64,000 nucleotides of DNA from a bacterium (GTDB lineage: Bacteria; Pseudomonadota; Alphaproteobacteria; Acetobacterales; Acetobacteraceae), in the NCBI GenBank assembly GCA_026224825.1, contig JAMFRO010000057.1, positions 1 through 64,000 on the forward strand, in the 5' to 3' direction. Position 1 is the stretch's first letter. Each line of letters begins with the position of its first letter. The position numbers and the translations under genes were made by a program. Positions 19,324 through 28,465 of the stretch are shown in pieces. The notes beneath the pieces are model-generated. The model saw only the letters and a list, made by a program, of their open reading frames with translations, did no database searches and had not been told where the DNA came from.

Positions 19324-19396
19324 TGGCGATCGTATACTTGCTAAACCGAAACGCATCATATAGGCCCAGACTGAGCCAACGCGAGGAACGGATAAA

Positions 19397-19795
19397 ATGG
19401 GTTCGTTAAAACTGCTTGCCATAGCGGCGCTGGTATTGCTTGCCGGATGCACTGACACGGCTGATACGTTCCCTTTAAACGACGCCGCCAAGCAACTGGG
19501 GCCGATCCAGGTCTCTTATGAGAGGACCGGCGTAGGACAGGGCCCAGTCGTAATCACCATGGCTGATGGGGAAGTCCTGAAGGGCCATTACCGCGTAGCC
19601 TTTGGCGGCGATGAGGCGTTCGGTTTTTCTGGGGGCCAAACGGCATCAGCCTTAGTCATAACTGGCGGTCCCGTTCAGTTCGTGGCGACAGGACCAAAGA
19701 CACAGATTCTGTGCCGTGGCTCCAGTTCAACCATGGGCCATGGTAGCGGAGAATGCCAGACCTACGACGGCGCACTCTGGGCGGTTAGTTGGTAG
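19397..19795 (+). CDS. Hypothetical lipoprotein
   Basis: A 132-residue protein of unknown function. The N-terminus MGSLKLLAIAALVLLAGC is a lipoprotein signal with Cys18 in the lipobox, followed by an acidic start (TDTAD) that would favour outer-membrane sorting in the usual +2 rule. The mature part is short and beta-rich (VVITMADGEVLKGHYRVAFGG) with two further Cys residues near the C-terminus (LCRGSSS, GECQTYDG) that could form a disulfide. The gene is monocistronic between the fusA terminator and the flippase gene. Confidence 0.75.
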   Translation: MGSLKLLAIAALVLLAGCTDTADTFPLNDAAKQLGPIQVSYERTGVGQGPVVITMADGEVLKGHYRVAFGGDEAFGFSGGQTASALVITGGPVQFVATGPKTQILCRGSSSTMGHGSGECQTYDGALWAVSW

Positions 19796-19916
19796 AATTT
19801 TTGTGGGGGCTATGAGGCACCAAGACCATATTTCACGTTGGGGTTAGCAAGTGTAATATCGCCTTTTTTATTGCCGCCCTGGCCACAAACAACAAAACCA
19901 GCCAAAAATCGCATTC

Positions 19917-21182
19917 ATGCCGCAAGCCCGCAGTTTCCGCCTCATCGCCGCCGCCGCCGCCGGGGTGGCGCAGCGCGTGGCGCAATTGCTTAGCTCACTC
20001 ATCACTTTGCCGGTTGCCCTGCACAGCCTCGGCCTTGCCGGTTTCGGCATCTGGGGGGCAGCCACCTCCCTCGCCTGGCTCGCCAGCCTGCTTACGCTGG
20101 GCTTCGGCAGCGCCCTCATCACCCTCATCCCGCGCGGCCTCGCCGCCGGGCAGACAGACCAAAACCGCGCCTATGTCACCGCCGCCCTGTACGGCGGGGC
20201 GATTCTAGCCGCCACCCTCCTGCTCGGCGGGCTCGCCATTTTGCGGCTCACAGCCTCGCCCCTGCCGCAAACACCATTCCTCATCGCCGCCATCTCGCTC
20301 ATTCTCAACATCCCGCTCAGCATCGGCTTCGAACTCTGGATGGCCCTGCAAAAGGGCCATATGGCGGCACTCTGGGCCACGGTGCAGACGCTGCTCTCCC
20401 TGCTCTTCATCATCCTCGGCGCGCTGAGCCATGCCGGTGTCACCTTCATGGTCGCTTCCATCTACGGCGCCATGCTGCTCGCCAATGCCTGCAGCCTGAC
20501 GCATGTGCTGTACGTGCACCAACACCTGCGCCCAGCCCGGCGGCTCAACCCCCTCGCCATGCGCATTGTGCTGTCCCAGGGCGGGCTGCTCTATGCCGTC
20601 ACCATCGCCACCTCCTGCGCCACGGCGTTCGACAACATCATGGCCCTGGCCTGGCTCGGCCCCGCCGCCTCGGCGCAGATGGCCGTTGTCATGCGCCTCT
20701 GCATCACCGCCACCGGGCTGGTCGGCGCCATCACCCAGAACTTCTGGCCCAGCTTTGCCGATGCCCTCGCCGCCCATGACCACGCCTGGGCCCGGCGCAT
20801 GCTGCGCACCGGCCTGGCCGCGGTGCTGGCACTCTCCCTCGGCGGCTCAGCACTCATCATCGCTTACGGCGCGCCGGTATTACGCTGGTGGCTGCACCAG
20901 GACCTGCATTTTTCGCAAGCCCTGCTCTGGGCCATGGCCGCCTGGATCACCAGCCTGACACTCACCTACGTGCCCGCCGCTTTGCTGAACGCGGCCCTCA
21001 GACTCAAAGCCCAGATCGCCCTGCTGACAATCGCCGCCATCGCCGGTTTCGGCCTCAAATATTTTGCGGCACACGCCTTCGGCATAACCGGCATCGTGCT
21101 GGTAACCCCTGCTCTATGGTTCGCGATGGTGGTACCGGCCTATCTCTGGCTCGCCTGGCAGGTGGTTACGAAACCGTCTTAA
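19917..21182 (+). CDS. Polysaccharide flippase-like membrane protein (MOP/Wzx type)
   Basis: A 421-residue, strongly hydrophobic protein with about twelve membrane segments and the layout of MOP-superfamily lipid-linked oligosaccharide flippases (LSSLITLPVALHSLGLAGFGIWGAA at the start, then paired helices throughout). No glycosyltransferases or other polysaccharide genes are adjacent, so its substrate is open. The annotation rests on membrane topology and N-terminal resemblance, not catalytic motifs. The start ATG at 19917 has no strong ribosome site. It converges on the HhH-GPD gene, overlapping it by 17 bp. Confidence 0.7.
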   Translation: MPQARSFRLIAAAAAGVAQRVAQLLSSLITLPVALHSLGLAGFGIWGAATSLAWLASLLTLGFGSALITLIPRGLAAGQTDQNRAYVTAALYGGAILAATLLLGGLAILRLTASPLPQTPFLIAAISLILNIPLSIGFELWMALQKGHMAALWATVQTLLSLLFIILGALSHAGVTFMVASIYGAMLLANACSLTHVLYVHQHLRPARRLNPLAMRIVLSQGGLLYAVTIATSCATAFDNIMALAWLGPAASAQMAVVMRLCITATGLVGAITQNFWPSFADALAAHDHAWARRMLRTGLAAVLALSLGGSALIIAYGAPVLRWWLHQDLHFSQALLWAMAAWITSLTLTYVPAALLNAALRLKAQIALLTIAAIAGFGLKYFAAHAFGITGIVLVTPALWFAMVVPAYLWLAWQVVTKPS

Positions 21183-21798
21183 CCGACTTCGCCTCATCCG
21201 CCGCTTTCCATAAATACAAAGCCGCCGTGCTGCGGTAAGGCGCAAACGCCTCGCCGATTTCCGCCAAGGCTTTTGGTTTCGGTTGCGCGTCCAACCCGTG
21301 CAGGCGCTTGTATCCCTCGCGCACGCCAAAATCATCGATGGGCAAAACATCAGGCCGCCGCAGGGTAAAAATAAGAATCATCTCCACCGTCCAGCGTCCC
21401 ACGCCGCGTATGCTCACGAGCCGCTGGATCAGCTCATCATCCGCAAGCCGCATGGCGCGGGCGCGCGTGGGTATGGTGCCATCCGCCGCCTTGGCCGCGA
21501 CATCGCGGATGGCCAGCGCCTTGTTGGCGGAAAAACCACAGGCACGTAGAGTCGCATCGGGCAGTGCCAGCAGAACATGCGGATCGGGCAGCGTCTCGCC
21601 GCAGGCCAGCTTCAGCCGCCCGAAAATCGCCTGCGCCGCGCGCGCATGTAATTGCTGATGTGCCACCGCCGAGAGCAGCGCATGATACGGCTCCTCGAAA
21701 TCCGGCTGTGCGCGTTTAATCGGCCCGAAACGGCGGATAAAACCGCCCAGCACCGAATCGGCCTTGATGATATGCTCTCGCGCAAGTTTCATGGACAT
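21166..21798 (-). CDS. HhH-GPD DNA glycosylase, AlkA-like (3-methyladenine glycosylase)
   Basis: About 210 residues of the helix-hairpin-helix/Gly-Pro-Asp base-excision family. The hairpin is LVSIRGVGRWTVEMIL and the catalytic Asp lies in DVLPIDDFGV; SAVAHQQLHARAAQAIFGRL is the AlkA-type helical core. There is no Fe-S cluster loop. The likely job is removing alkylated purines from DNA. I used the ATG at 21798 (MSMKLARE); an ATG six bases downstream or an upstream one at 21837 are possible. Its 3' end overlaps the convergent flippase gene. Confidence 0.87.
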   Translation of the reverse strand: MSMKLAREHIIKADSVLGGFIRRFGPIKRAQPDFEEPYHALLSAVAHQQLHARAAQAIFGRLKLACGETLPDPHVLLALPDATLRACGFSANKALAIRDVAAKAADGTIPTRARAMRLADDELIQRLVSIRGVGRWTVEMILIFTLRRPDVLPIDDFGVREGYKRLHGLDAQPKPKALAEIGEAFAPYRSTAALYLWKAADEAKSVKTVS

Positions 21799-21931
21799 GA
21801 GCTTACAACGCCGCGCCCGCGTTGCAATGTGTTGCATTTTTTAAAGCCAAACGCCGCAATCGGGCCACAAGCACACCATATATGATGCAGCGTGGGCCGG
21901 TTCGTCCGGCAAAAATGCGAGAGGTTGAACC

Positions 21932-22153
21932 ATGAGCATGACAATGAAAGCGCGCCGCGGCATCGGCACAATTGCGGCACTGGCACTCACCGCTGTAACC
22001 CTTTCGGGCTGCGTATATTACCCCAATCGCACCGCCTACGGTTATGGCGGCGGCGGTTATTACGCTGCCCCTGCTGTGGTTGTGGCACCCGCCCCTATTG
22101 TGGTTGGCGGCTATTGGGGCGGCGGCTGGGGTGGCGGGCGGCACTGGCGCTAG
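21932..22153 (+). CDS. Small Gly/Tyr-rich lipoprotein
   Basis: A 73-residue predicted lipoprotein. A basic n-region (MSMTMKARRG) and hydrophobic stretch lead to TLSGC with Cys27 as lipid attachment site. The mature 47 residues are low complexity: tyrosine/glycine-rich (YGYGGGGYYA), then valine/proline (VVVAPAPIVVGG), then a WGGG tail ending in Arg. Function is unknown. A GAGAGG-like ribosome site precedes the ATG. Its last 4 bp overlap the end of the convergent decarboxylase gene. Confidence 0.7.
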   Translation: MSMTMKARRGIGTIAALALTAVTLSGCVYYPNRTAYGYGGGGYYAAPAVVVAPAPIVVGGYWGGGWGGGRHWR

Positions 22154-23550
22154 GCCCGGCGTAGAATCTCCGCCACCAGCGCATCGATATCGTCGGCGCT
22201 GGTGCGGTGGTTGACGATGGCGGCGCGTATCGCAAGGCGGCCGTTGATGGTTGTGGTGGAGGGCGCGAACAGCCCCTCTTCCTGCAGATCAGCCACCAGA
22301 TTTTCCGTCTGCGCATCCGTAAACCCGGCCACGCCGAAGCAGACGATGTTGAGTTTTACAGGTGCCAGCAGCGTTAAACGGTTGCTGGTGGAAATTGCGG
22401 CGGCCAGGCGCTGCGCCAGAGCGCAGGTGTCATCCACCACGCGCCCTAATGCTTCGGTACCGTAAGCCGAAAGCGTCATCCACACTTTCAACGCGCGAAA
22501 ACCGCGCGACAGATCCGGCCCGAGATCGCACGGCCAGGGCGCACCGCCTGCCAGCCCGCGCGGGGCGGCGGCAAGATAGTTCGTGGCCTGCGCGAATGTG
22601 GCGAGCTCCACCGCCGGGTCGCGCACCAGCACACAGCCGGCATCGTAAGTTACCTGGGCCCATTTATGAAAATCGAAAGCCACGGAATCCGCGCGCTCGA
22701 TTCCGGCCGTCGCGGGTTTTAACGCAGGCGACAGCACCGCCAGCGCGCCGAACGCGCCATCCACATGGAACCACGCATCCTCCTCCACCGCGATATCGGC
22801 CAATGCGGTGAGATCATCGAACGCGCCCACATCCACCGTGCCGGCCGTGCCGACGATGAGAAACGGCGCGCAGCCCGCCGCTTTATCGGCAGCGATGGCG
22901 GCGCGCAAAGCGGGCAAATCCATCTGAAAATTTTCATCCACGGGAATACGCCGCAGTGCATCACTGCCAAGCCCGGCCATGTCCAGCGCACCGGGCACAC
23001 AGCGATGCACACCGGCCGAGGCGTATGCCGTGAGTTTCGCGCCCTGCACACCTTCGCGCCGCCCCTGCTGGCCAAGCGCCTTATAACGCGCGCAGAGTAC
23101 AGCTACGAAATTAGCCATGGACGAGCCGGTGAGCAGTACGCCGGTGGTCTGCGCCGGCATGCCCAGCATCTCGGCGGCCCAGCCGATCACCTGGCGTTCC
23201 ACGGCAATGCCGGCATGGTCGCGCCCGCCGCAATTGGCATTCATGGCGCCTGCCAGAAATTCCGCCAGCATGGACACGGGGTTGCCGCCGCCATGCACCC
23301 AACCCATGAATCGCGGGTGTGTGTTGCCCGTCACATAGGGCTGGATATCGGTCTGGAACCGCGCATAGAGCGCCTCTGGCGGGGTGCCTAGCGCCGGGAT
23401 GGGGGCAGTAAACCCCTCGCACACCGGGGCGGGCATGGGCCGCCACACGGGGCCTTCGCGCAATGTGGCGAGGTGGTCCACCATATCATCCAGCATCTGA
23501 TGGCCAAGGGCGCGCAAGGCTGACCAGTCGGCGGGATCGAGCGTACTCAC
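22150..23550 (-). CDS. PLP-dependent group II decarboxylase (aromatic-amino-acid type)
   Basis: A 466-residue fold-type I PLP enzyme of the group II decarboxylase family. The PLP lysine is K296 in FDFHKWAQV, D264 in FHVDGAFG would pair with the pyridine nitrogen, and H182 in SAGVHRC would stack on the ring. HPRFMGWVHGGGNP is the substrate-side motif. The likely reaction is amino acid to amine plus CO2; the substrate (aromatic or other) cannot be assigned. The GTG start overlaps the recR stop (GTGA), so it is translationally coupled to recR, an unusual partner. Confidence 0.87.
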   Translation of the reverse strand: MSTLDPADWSALRALGHQMLDDMVDHLATLREGPVWRPMPAPVCEGFTAPIPALGTPPEALYARFQTDIQPYVTGNTHPRFMGWVHGGGNPVSMLAEFLAGAMNANCGGRDHAGIAVERQVIGWAAEMLGMPAQTTGVLLTGSSMANFVAVLCARYKALGQQGRREGVQGAKLTAYASAGVHRCVPGALDMAGLGSDALRRIPVDENFQMDLPALRAAIAADKAAGCAPFLIVGTAGTVDVGAFDDLTALADIAVEEDAWFHVDGAFGALAVLSPALKPATAGIERADSVAFDFHKWAQVTYDAGCVLVRDPAVELATFAQATNYLAAAPRGLAGGAPWPCDLGPDLSRGFRALKVWMTLSAYGTEALGRVVDDTCALAQRLAAAISTSNRLTLLAPVKLNIVCFGVAGFTDAQTENLVADLQEEGLFAPSTTTINGRLAIRAAIVNHRTSADDIDALVAEILRRA

Positions 23551-24137
23551 GCCGGGCTACGCGCCCTGAGCGCCGTCGCCAGCGTGCCCTCATCCAGCAC
23601 CTCCAGCGCGCCGCCCATCGGCACGCCCTGCGCCAAACGTGACACCGGCACGGCGAATTTCTTCAACCGCTCCGCCAGATAATGCGCTGTGGTTGCACCT
23701 TCCACAGTCGCGGGCAGGGCCAGAATAACCTCCTCCACCCGCTCCCGCTCCATCCGTGCCAGAAGTGCGGCAATGCTCAGATCATCCGGCCCGCGCCCCG
23801 CCAATGCGGAGAGCGTGCCCCCCAGCACATGGTAAACACCGCGATAGATATGCGCCCGCTCCAACGCCCATAAATCCGCGACGCCCTCCACCACGCAAAT
23901 CCGCCGCTCGCGCATCGGGCTCGTGCAAATCGCGCATGGGTCAGCGGAATCCAGATTGCCGCAGGTGGAACAACTCCGCACACTCCCTCCCGCCGCCTGC
24001 AACGCCGCGGCCAAAGGTGCCAACCGCGTCTCCGGCTCGCGCAGCAGCTTCAGCACAATGCGCCTGGCACTGCGCGGGCCTAAGCCTGGCAGGCGTGAGA
24101 ACAGCGCAATCAGATTTTCAACCTCGGGCCCGCCCAT
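23547..24137 (-). CDS. recR: Recombination mediator protein RecR
   Basis: A 196-residue RecR, normal length. It has the helix-hairpin-helix LPGLGPRSARRIVLKLL (about 16-32), a Cys4 zinc site (C56, C59, C68, C71) and the Toprim domain starting ICVVEGVADLWALE, ending with the Walker B-like VSRLAQGVPMGGALEVLDEGT. RecR works with RecF/RecO to load RecA on single-stranded gaps. It sits in the common dnaX-ybaB-recR order, but a dispersed inverted repeat separates it from ybaB. It overlaps the decarboxylase by 4 nt. Confidence 0.96.
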   Translation of the reverse strand: MGGPEVENLIALFSRLPGLGPRSARRIVLKLLREPETRLAPLAAALQAAGGSVRSCSTCGNLDSADPCAICTSPMRERRICVVEGVADLWALERAHIYRGVYHVLGGTLSALAGRGPDDLSIAALLARMERERVEEVILALPATVEGATTAHYLAERLKKFAVPVSRLAQGVPMGGALEVLDEGTLATALRARSPA

Positions 24138-24148
24138 TCAATTTTGTC

Positions 24149-24230
24149 CGTCATTGCGAGCGTAGCGAAGCAATCCATCTCCGGGAAGCAGCACGAAAGA
24201 TGGCTTGCTTCGCTGACGCTCGCAATGACG
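24149..24230. repeat. Dispersed inverted repeat, copy 2 (CGTCAT...ATGACG)
   Basis: An 82-bp imperfect palindrome with ends CGTCATTGCGAGCG and CGCTCGCAATGACG and the inner segment CAATCCATCT, homologous to the copy at 7749-7830. The plus-strand frame across it reads IASVAKQSI; other frames give the ERSEAIH peptide. It lies inside the ybaB-recR intergenic space and may form an mRNA hairpin within the operon. Confidence 0.85.
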
Positions 24231-24244
24231 GCCATAAAAATGCA

Positions 24245-24571
24245 TCAGAACGGCAATTTCAGACCCGGCGGCAGGCTCAACCCGCCCATGGCATTGCGCG
24301 TCTCGGATTCCGTAATCGCATCAAGCTTGCCCTTGGCATCCGCATGCGCCGCCACCACCAGATCCTCCAGCATCTCAACATCGCTGGGGTCGATCAGCTT
24401 CGGATCGATCTTCACGTTTTTCAGCGCGCCCTTGCCGGTCAGCGTCACCCGCACCAGCCCGGCACCGGCCACACCCTCGATCTCGGCAGCTTCAAGCTTG
24501 GCCTGCATCTCGGCCATCTTCTGCTGCATCGCTTGCGCCTGCTTCATCATGCCGGCGAGATTCTTCATCAC
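24245..24571 (-). CDS. YbaB/EbfC family nucleoid-associated protein
   Basis: A 108-residue YbaB/EbfC protein. It has the coiled N-terminal helix ([20 protein letters not shown]), then the conserved [16 protein letters not shown] and [14 protein letters not shown]. The family forms tweezer-like dimers that bind DNA and affect nucleoid organisation. The ATG overlaps the dnaX stop (ATGA), so translation is coupled to dnaX. recR lies downstream beyond the inverted repeat. Confidence 0.95.
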   Translation of the reverse strand: MMKNLAGMMKQAQAMQQKMAEMQAKLEAAEIEGVAGAGLVRVTLTGKGALKNVKIDPKLIDPSDVEMLEDLVVAAHADAKGKLDAITESETRNAMGGLSLPPGLKLPF

Positions 24572-26337
24572 TCTTCTCCTTCGTAAAGCTCATCCGGCGG
24601 CACCAAAGCCGCCCAATCGGCAGGGATTTCCGGCTCGGCGTCCACCACATGCTGCGTCTCAACCCGCGCGCCCGGAAACGCCATCAGGATCGCCTGCACC
24701 AGAGGATGCGCCAGCGCCTCATCCTTGGCCTTCGCCGTGGCCACGCCTTCGGCCTCGTCAATCGTCGGCTCGCCGGGTAAATTAGAAAGTGCGATGGTCC
24801 AGCGCTTGCCGGTTTCCGCCTCCAGCATCACCGCCAGCTTCTGCACCGTATCGCGCGGCGCCGCGGCCTCCATACGCAGCTCGATCACCGGCGGGGCAAA
24901 GCGCACCAGATGCGCCGATTGCCGCAGATGCGCATACAGCATCACATCGCGTTTCTGCGCCGCCAGCCCGACGACATCCTGGAAGGTCAAACCACGCGGC
25001 GCCGCCTGCAGCATCGCCCCGCCACCCGCCACGGCCCGCGCACCACCACCGCCTGGGCCGGAGGACGGCGCGCCACCAATGGCAGCACCGGGATTCTCAC
25101 CAATCTTCTTCAACAACTCGCCCGGCGGCGGTACATCCGCCACAAAACACAGCCGGATCAAAATCATCTCTGCACCGGCACGTTTATCCGGCGCCGTCTC
25201 AACTTCCTGCAGGCCCTTCAGCAACATCTGCCAAAAGCGCGCGAGGAGCGGGACAGACAGCACCTGCGCCAAGGCCACACCGCGCGTGCGCTCCACCTCC
25301 GGCAGGCTGGAACTCGTGGCCAGGCTCGGCACGGTCTTCATCCGCATCAGCAGATGCGCCAGACCCAGCAGATCCGCCAGCAGAACGCCGGGATCCGCCC
25401 CGCGCTCATAAGCATCATCGGCAAATTGCAGCGCCTGTGCCGCATCGCCGGCCACCACCGCATCCATCAGGTCGAACACAAACCCACGATCCGCCAGCCC
25501 CAGCATATCGGCGACCATGGCAGCGGAAATCTCCGCGCCATCCTCCGCCCCACGCGCAATCGCCTGATCGAGCAGCGACAACCCATCGCGCACCGAGCCA
25601 TCCGCCGCGCGGGCAATATGCTCAATCGCGCCCGGCGCGATCGCAATCTGCTCTTTCTCCGCAATGCTCGTAAAATGCGCGGCCAACACGTCCACCGCCA
25701 CGCGCCGCAGGTCGAACCGCTGGCAGCGCGACAGCACGGTGATCGGCACTTTGCGGATCTCGGTCGTCGCCAGCACGAATTTGATATGCGGCGGCGGCTC
25801 CTCCAGCGTCTTCAGCAGCGCGTTGAACGCCGCCTTGGAGAGCATGTGCACCTCATCGATGATGAACACTTTTATCCGCGCGCTTAAGGGGCGGAAGCGC
25901 GTCGCCTCGATGATCTCGCGCACATCATCGATGCCGGTATTGGAGGCCGCATCCATCTCCACCACATCCGGGTGGCGGTCGGCGAGGATCGCGATGCAAT
26001 TATCGCACACACCGCAAGGGTCGGGCGTCGGCCCGCCATTACCATCCGGCCCGGTGCAATTGAGCGCGCGCGCCAGAATACGTGCGGTTGTGGTCTTGCC
26101 CACGCCGCGCACGCCGGTGAGCATGAAGGCATGGGCGATGCGGTTCATCGCGAACGCATTGCGCAGGGTCCGCACCAGCGCGTCCTGGCCGATCATCTCG
26201 TTGAATGTCAGCGAGCGGTATTTGCGCGCCAGCACACGGTAGGCCGCGGCCTTGGGCGCTTCCACTGCCGGTTCATCCCCGAACAGTGAGGGGCCCGATG
26301 GCGGCGGCGGTGCATCGTCGTCGTCGAACAAACCCAT
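24568..26337 (-). CDS. dnaX: DNA polymerase III subunit gamma/tau
   Basis: A 589-residue clamp-loader ATPase that loads the sliding clamp and couples polymerase to helicase. Walker A is GVRGVGKT (75-82), the zinc module uses C94, C108, C111 and C114, and the sensor/SRC region is [17 protein letters not shown]. The C-terminal part ([16 protein letters not shown]) is the tau-specific alpha-binding region. The frame stays open to 26556, but that extension runs through the SRP RNA gene, so I chose the ATG at 26337 (MGLFDDDD). I saw no A-AAA-AAG slippery heptamer, so a separate gamma product is not indicated. Confidence 0.95.
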   Translation of the reverse strand: MGLFDDDDAPPPPSGPSLFGDEPAVEAPKAAAYRVLARKYRSLTFNEMIGQDALVRTLRNAFAMNRIAHAFMLTGVRGVGKTTTARILARALNCTGPDGNGGPTPDPCGVCDNCIAILADRHPDVVEMDAASNTGIDDVREIIEATRFRPLSARIKVFIIDEVHMLSKAAFNALLKTLEEPPPHIKFVLATTEIRKVPITVLSRCQRFDLRRVAVDVLAAHFTSIAEKEQIAIAPGAIEHIARAADGSVRDGLSLLDQAIARGAEDGAEISAAMVADMLGLADRGFVFDLMDAVVAGDAAQALQFADDAYERGADPGVLLADLLGLAHLLMRMKTVPSLATSSSLPEVERTRGVALAQVLSVPLLARFWQMLLKGLQEVETAPDKRAGAEMILIRLCFVADVPPPGELLKKIGENPGAAIGGAPSSGPGGGGARAVAGGGAMLQAAPRGLTFQDVVGLAAQKRDVMLYAHLRQSAHLVRFAPPVIELRMEAAAPRDTVQKLAVMLEAETGKRWTIALSNLPGEPTIDEAEGVATAKAKDEALAHPLVQAILMAFPGARVETQHVVDAEPEIPADWAALVPPDELYEGEE

Positions 26338-26368
26338 GTTGGCGCGGCACCCTTGCTGGAGAAGGAGG

Positions 26369-26468
26369 GTGGGGGACCGGACAGCGACCCAAGCGAAATC
26401 CGTTGTGGCTGCTGCCTTCCGGCCCTGACCAGGTTGGCGGGCCGCGTGTCCGCCGCCGATCCCCCGGC
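26369..26468 (-). ncRNA. ffs: Signal recognition particle RNA (4.5S type)
   Basis: The minus strand carries the universal SRP Alu-less core: AACCTGGTCAGGGCCGGAAG followed by GCAGCAGCCACAA. The ends pair as GGGGGATC (26465-26458) with GGTCCCCC (26378-26371), closing a roughly 100-nt hairpin. It binds Ffh to target nascent inner-membrane proteins. Position just upstream of dnaX is a widespread arrangement. Ends are estimated to within a few bases. Confidence 0.93.
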
Positions 26469-26554
26469 GGTGCTTATCCCGCGTCCTGCGCTTTAGCGCA
26501 AGCTTGCGCGGGCCCAGCTTGGCAAGCCAAAGCCGCCATGCGAGGTTCCCCGCC

Positions 26555-27454
26555 ATGCGTCATATCAAACCTGCCCGGCCGAACCCTTACAGTGGCGGCG
26601 CGCTCGACCGCGCCGCGCATCTACGCGAGGACGAGGCGTTTCTCGCCCAAGCCGCCACAGACCCCGCCAGCCGCATCACCTACGTGTGGCAGGGCAAACA
26701 CCTGCTCAACCCTGGCGACGCCCCCACCGCCCATCTCCTGCCCGTGCAGGGGGATAAACCCCCCGCTTTGTTCCTCGGCCTGCATGAGGGCGTCCCCCTC
26801 TTCGCGCATGACCTCTCGGCCCAGGCGGAAGCACCGGATCTCGGCGGCGGCGGCTTTCACGATCTGCGCGGCATCGCCAGCCTGCTGCCGCCGGACCATG
26901 CCGCCATTCTCGCCGCGGCGCGCGGCATGCTGCACTGGCACGCCACGCATCGCTTCTGCCCATCCTGCGGCAATGCACTCCGCCCGGTGCGCGGCGGCTG
27001 GGTGCTGCATTGCGATGCCTGCGGCCGCGAACAATTTCCGCGCACGGATGCCGCCGTCATCATGCTCATCACCAAAGGCGACAAGCTCCTGCTCGGCCAA
27101 TCACACCGTTTTCCACCCGAGTTTAATTTCTATTCCACCCTCGCCGGCTTCGTGGAGCCTGGCGAGGCGCTGGAGGATGCCGTACGGCGCGAAGTGTTCG
27201 AGGAGGTCGGCGTGCATGTGGGCGAGGTGATGTACCATTCCAGCCAGCCCTGGCCGTTCCCCGCCTCGCTCATGCTGGGCTATTACGGCGAGGCGCTGTC
27301 GGAAGAGATCACGCTGCAGGTGAGCGAGATGCGCGACGCCAAATGGTTCACCGCGGCGGATATCGCCAACCGCCACGCGCTCGGCTTCGAGCTGCCGCCG
27401 CTCGATTCAATCGCCCGCGCCCTCATCGATGACTGGCTCGCGGCGCATACATAA
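26555..27454 (+). CDS. nudC: NAD+ diphosphatase NudC (NADH pyrophosphatase/deNADding)
   Basis: A 299-residue Nudix enzyme. A zinc ribbon (FCPSCGNAL ... CDACGREQ) precedes the Nudix box GFVEPGEALEDAVRREVFEE, and SQPWPFPASLM is the NudC-specific motif. It hydrolyses NAD(H) to NMN(H) and AMP and can remove NAD caps from RNA. The frame is open from 26504, but the ATG at 26555 fits the family N-terminus better. It is divergent from the SRP RNA/dnaX transcription unit. Confidence 0.95.
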   Translation: MRHIKPARPNPYSGGALDRAAHLREDEAFLAQAATDPASRITYVWQGKHLLNPGDAPTAHLLPVQGDKPPALFLGLHEGVPLFAHDLSAQAEAPDLGGGGFHDLRGIASLLPPDHAAILAAARGMLHWHATHRFCPSCGNALRPVRGGWVLHCDACGREQFPRTDAAVIMLITKGDKLLLGQSHRFPPEFNFYSTLAGFVEPGEALEDAVRREVFEEVGVHVGEVMYHSSQPWPFPASLMLGYYGEALSEEITLQVSEMRDAKWFTAADIANRHALGFELPPLDSIARALIDDWLAAHT

Positions 27455-27456
27455 AA

Positions 27457-27489
27457 AAATGCGGGGGATTGCTCCCCCGCATTTCCAAC
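27457..27489. terminator. Bidirectional terminator between nudC and histone-like gene
   Basis: Hairpin AAATGCGGGGGA/TCCCCCGCATTT (27457-27468 with 27473-27484, 4-nt loop). On the minus strand it runs into seven T residues, giving a classic terminator for the histone-like gene; on the plus strand the T-run is short. Confidence 0.85.
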
Positions 27490-27520
27490 GCTCCCAGGAA
27501 CACTCCCAGTAGCGAAAGTC

Positions 27521-28051
27521 TTAAGCTTCGGTCGGCTCGGTCACCGGCGACGCGACGGGGGCGGAGCCCTTCTTCGCGCGCTTCACGGCCGGCTTCTTCG
27601 CAGGAGCGGCCTTCTTCGCAACCGGCTTCTTCACGGCGACAGCCTTCTTCGGCGCGGCGGCCTTCTTGGCAACCGGCTTCTTCACGGCGGCAACCTTCTT
27701 CGGCGCGGCGGCTTTCTTGGCAACCGGCTTCTTCGCAGGTGCAGCCTTCTTCGGCGCGGCAGCCTTCTTGGCAACCGGCTTCTTCACGGCGGCGGCCTTC
27801 TTGGCAACCGGCTTCTTCGCAGGTGCAGCCTTCTTCGGCGCAGCGGCCTTCTTAGGGGCCGCAGCCTTCTTGGCAGCGGGTTTCTTGGCCACAGCAGCCT
27901 TCTTCGGCGCAGCAACCTTCTTCGCCGGTGCCTTCACCGCAGCTTTTTTGGCAGCGGGTTTCTTGGCGGCGGGTTTCTTAGCGGCAGTTTTCTTCGCCGG
28001 TGCCTTGGTGGCAAGCGGCTGGGCACGCAGTGTGGTATCTTCAGTCGTCAC
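27521..28051 (-). CDS. Histone H1-like Lys/Ala/Pro-rich DNA-binding protein
   Basis: A 176-residue low-complexity basic protein built of irregular AAKKP/PAKKA/VAKK repeats, resembling bacterial histone H1-like and AlgP-type proteins. The recurring unit PAKKPVAKKAAAPKK appears several times, so copy number may vary by slippage. The C-terminal tail (APVASPVTEPTEA) is neutral to acidic. Such proteins bind DNA or RNA non-specifically. I chose the GTG at 28051 (MTTEDTTLRAQ) because AAGGAG lies 8 nt upstream; the frame continues to 28123. It ends at a good intrinsic terminator. Confidence 0.85.
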   Translation of the reverse strand: MTTEDTTLRAQPLATKAPAKKTAAKKPAAKKPAAKKAAVKAPAKKVAAPKKAAVAKKPAAKKAAAPKKAAAPKKAAPAKKPVAKKAAAVKKPVAKKAAAPKKAAPAKKPVAKKAAAPKKVAAVKKPVAKKAAAPKKAVAVKKPVAKKAAPAKKPAVKRAKKGSAPVASPVTEPTEA

Positions 28052-28123
28052 GAGTGTTGCTCCTTCAATTCGTAAATGGTGGTTCAGTTCGGCTAGTGGC
28101 GTCCGGCACAAAATAATCTTCAT

Positions 28124-28465
28124 TCAACGGCGGTGAACCGTCCTTCTCGTTTCGCGTGCGGGCCACTTCGCCGAAACCTACTTGACTGTATCCCCAAGTA
28201 TGACTCGGTTGCGCCGCGAATCGCGCGATGCACGCAAGAATCGCTATTCTGCTTTACGCAACAGCATGTCAACAAAAAGCATCACAAAACGGTGCATCAG
28301 ATGCATTTTTTTTATCGATTGTCGAAAAAACACGCCGCAACGATTCATAAATGGCTCGTGCACCCTCGGAACAGCACGCGATGCAGCGCCGCAACATCAC
28401 GCGCAAAAACGCAAATGGACTCGCCTCACGCTTGAATTTACCGCGCGACGGCGCATGATCATTCC
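28124..28465. other. AT-richer divergent intergenic region
   Basis: No gene is supported here. The stretch is visibly richer in A/T than its surroundings and separates two divergent genes, so it likely holds both promoters. It contains the 13-bp palindrome TGCATCAGATGCA followed by eight T (about 28293-28313), too tight for a normal hairpin but a possible protein site. Confidence 0.4.

Noticed and set aside
24568..26337. Programmed frameshift in dnaX making a gamma product
   Set aside because: No A-AAA-AAG type slippery heptamer with a following hairpin was found.
26338..26556. 73-residue N-terminal extension of DnaX
   Set aside because: The segment is the SRP RNA gene; the ATG at 26337 gives the normal protein.
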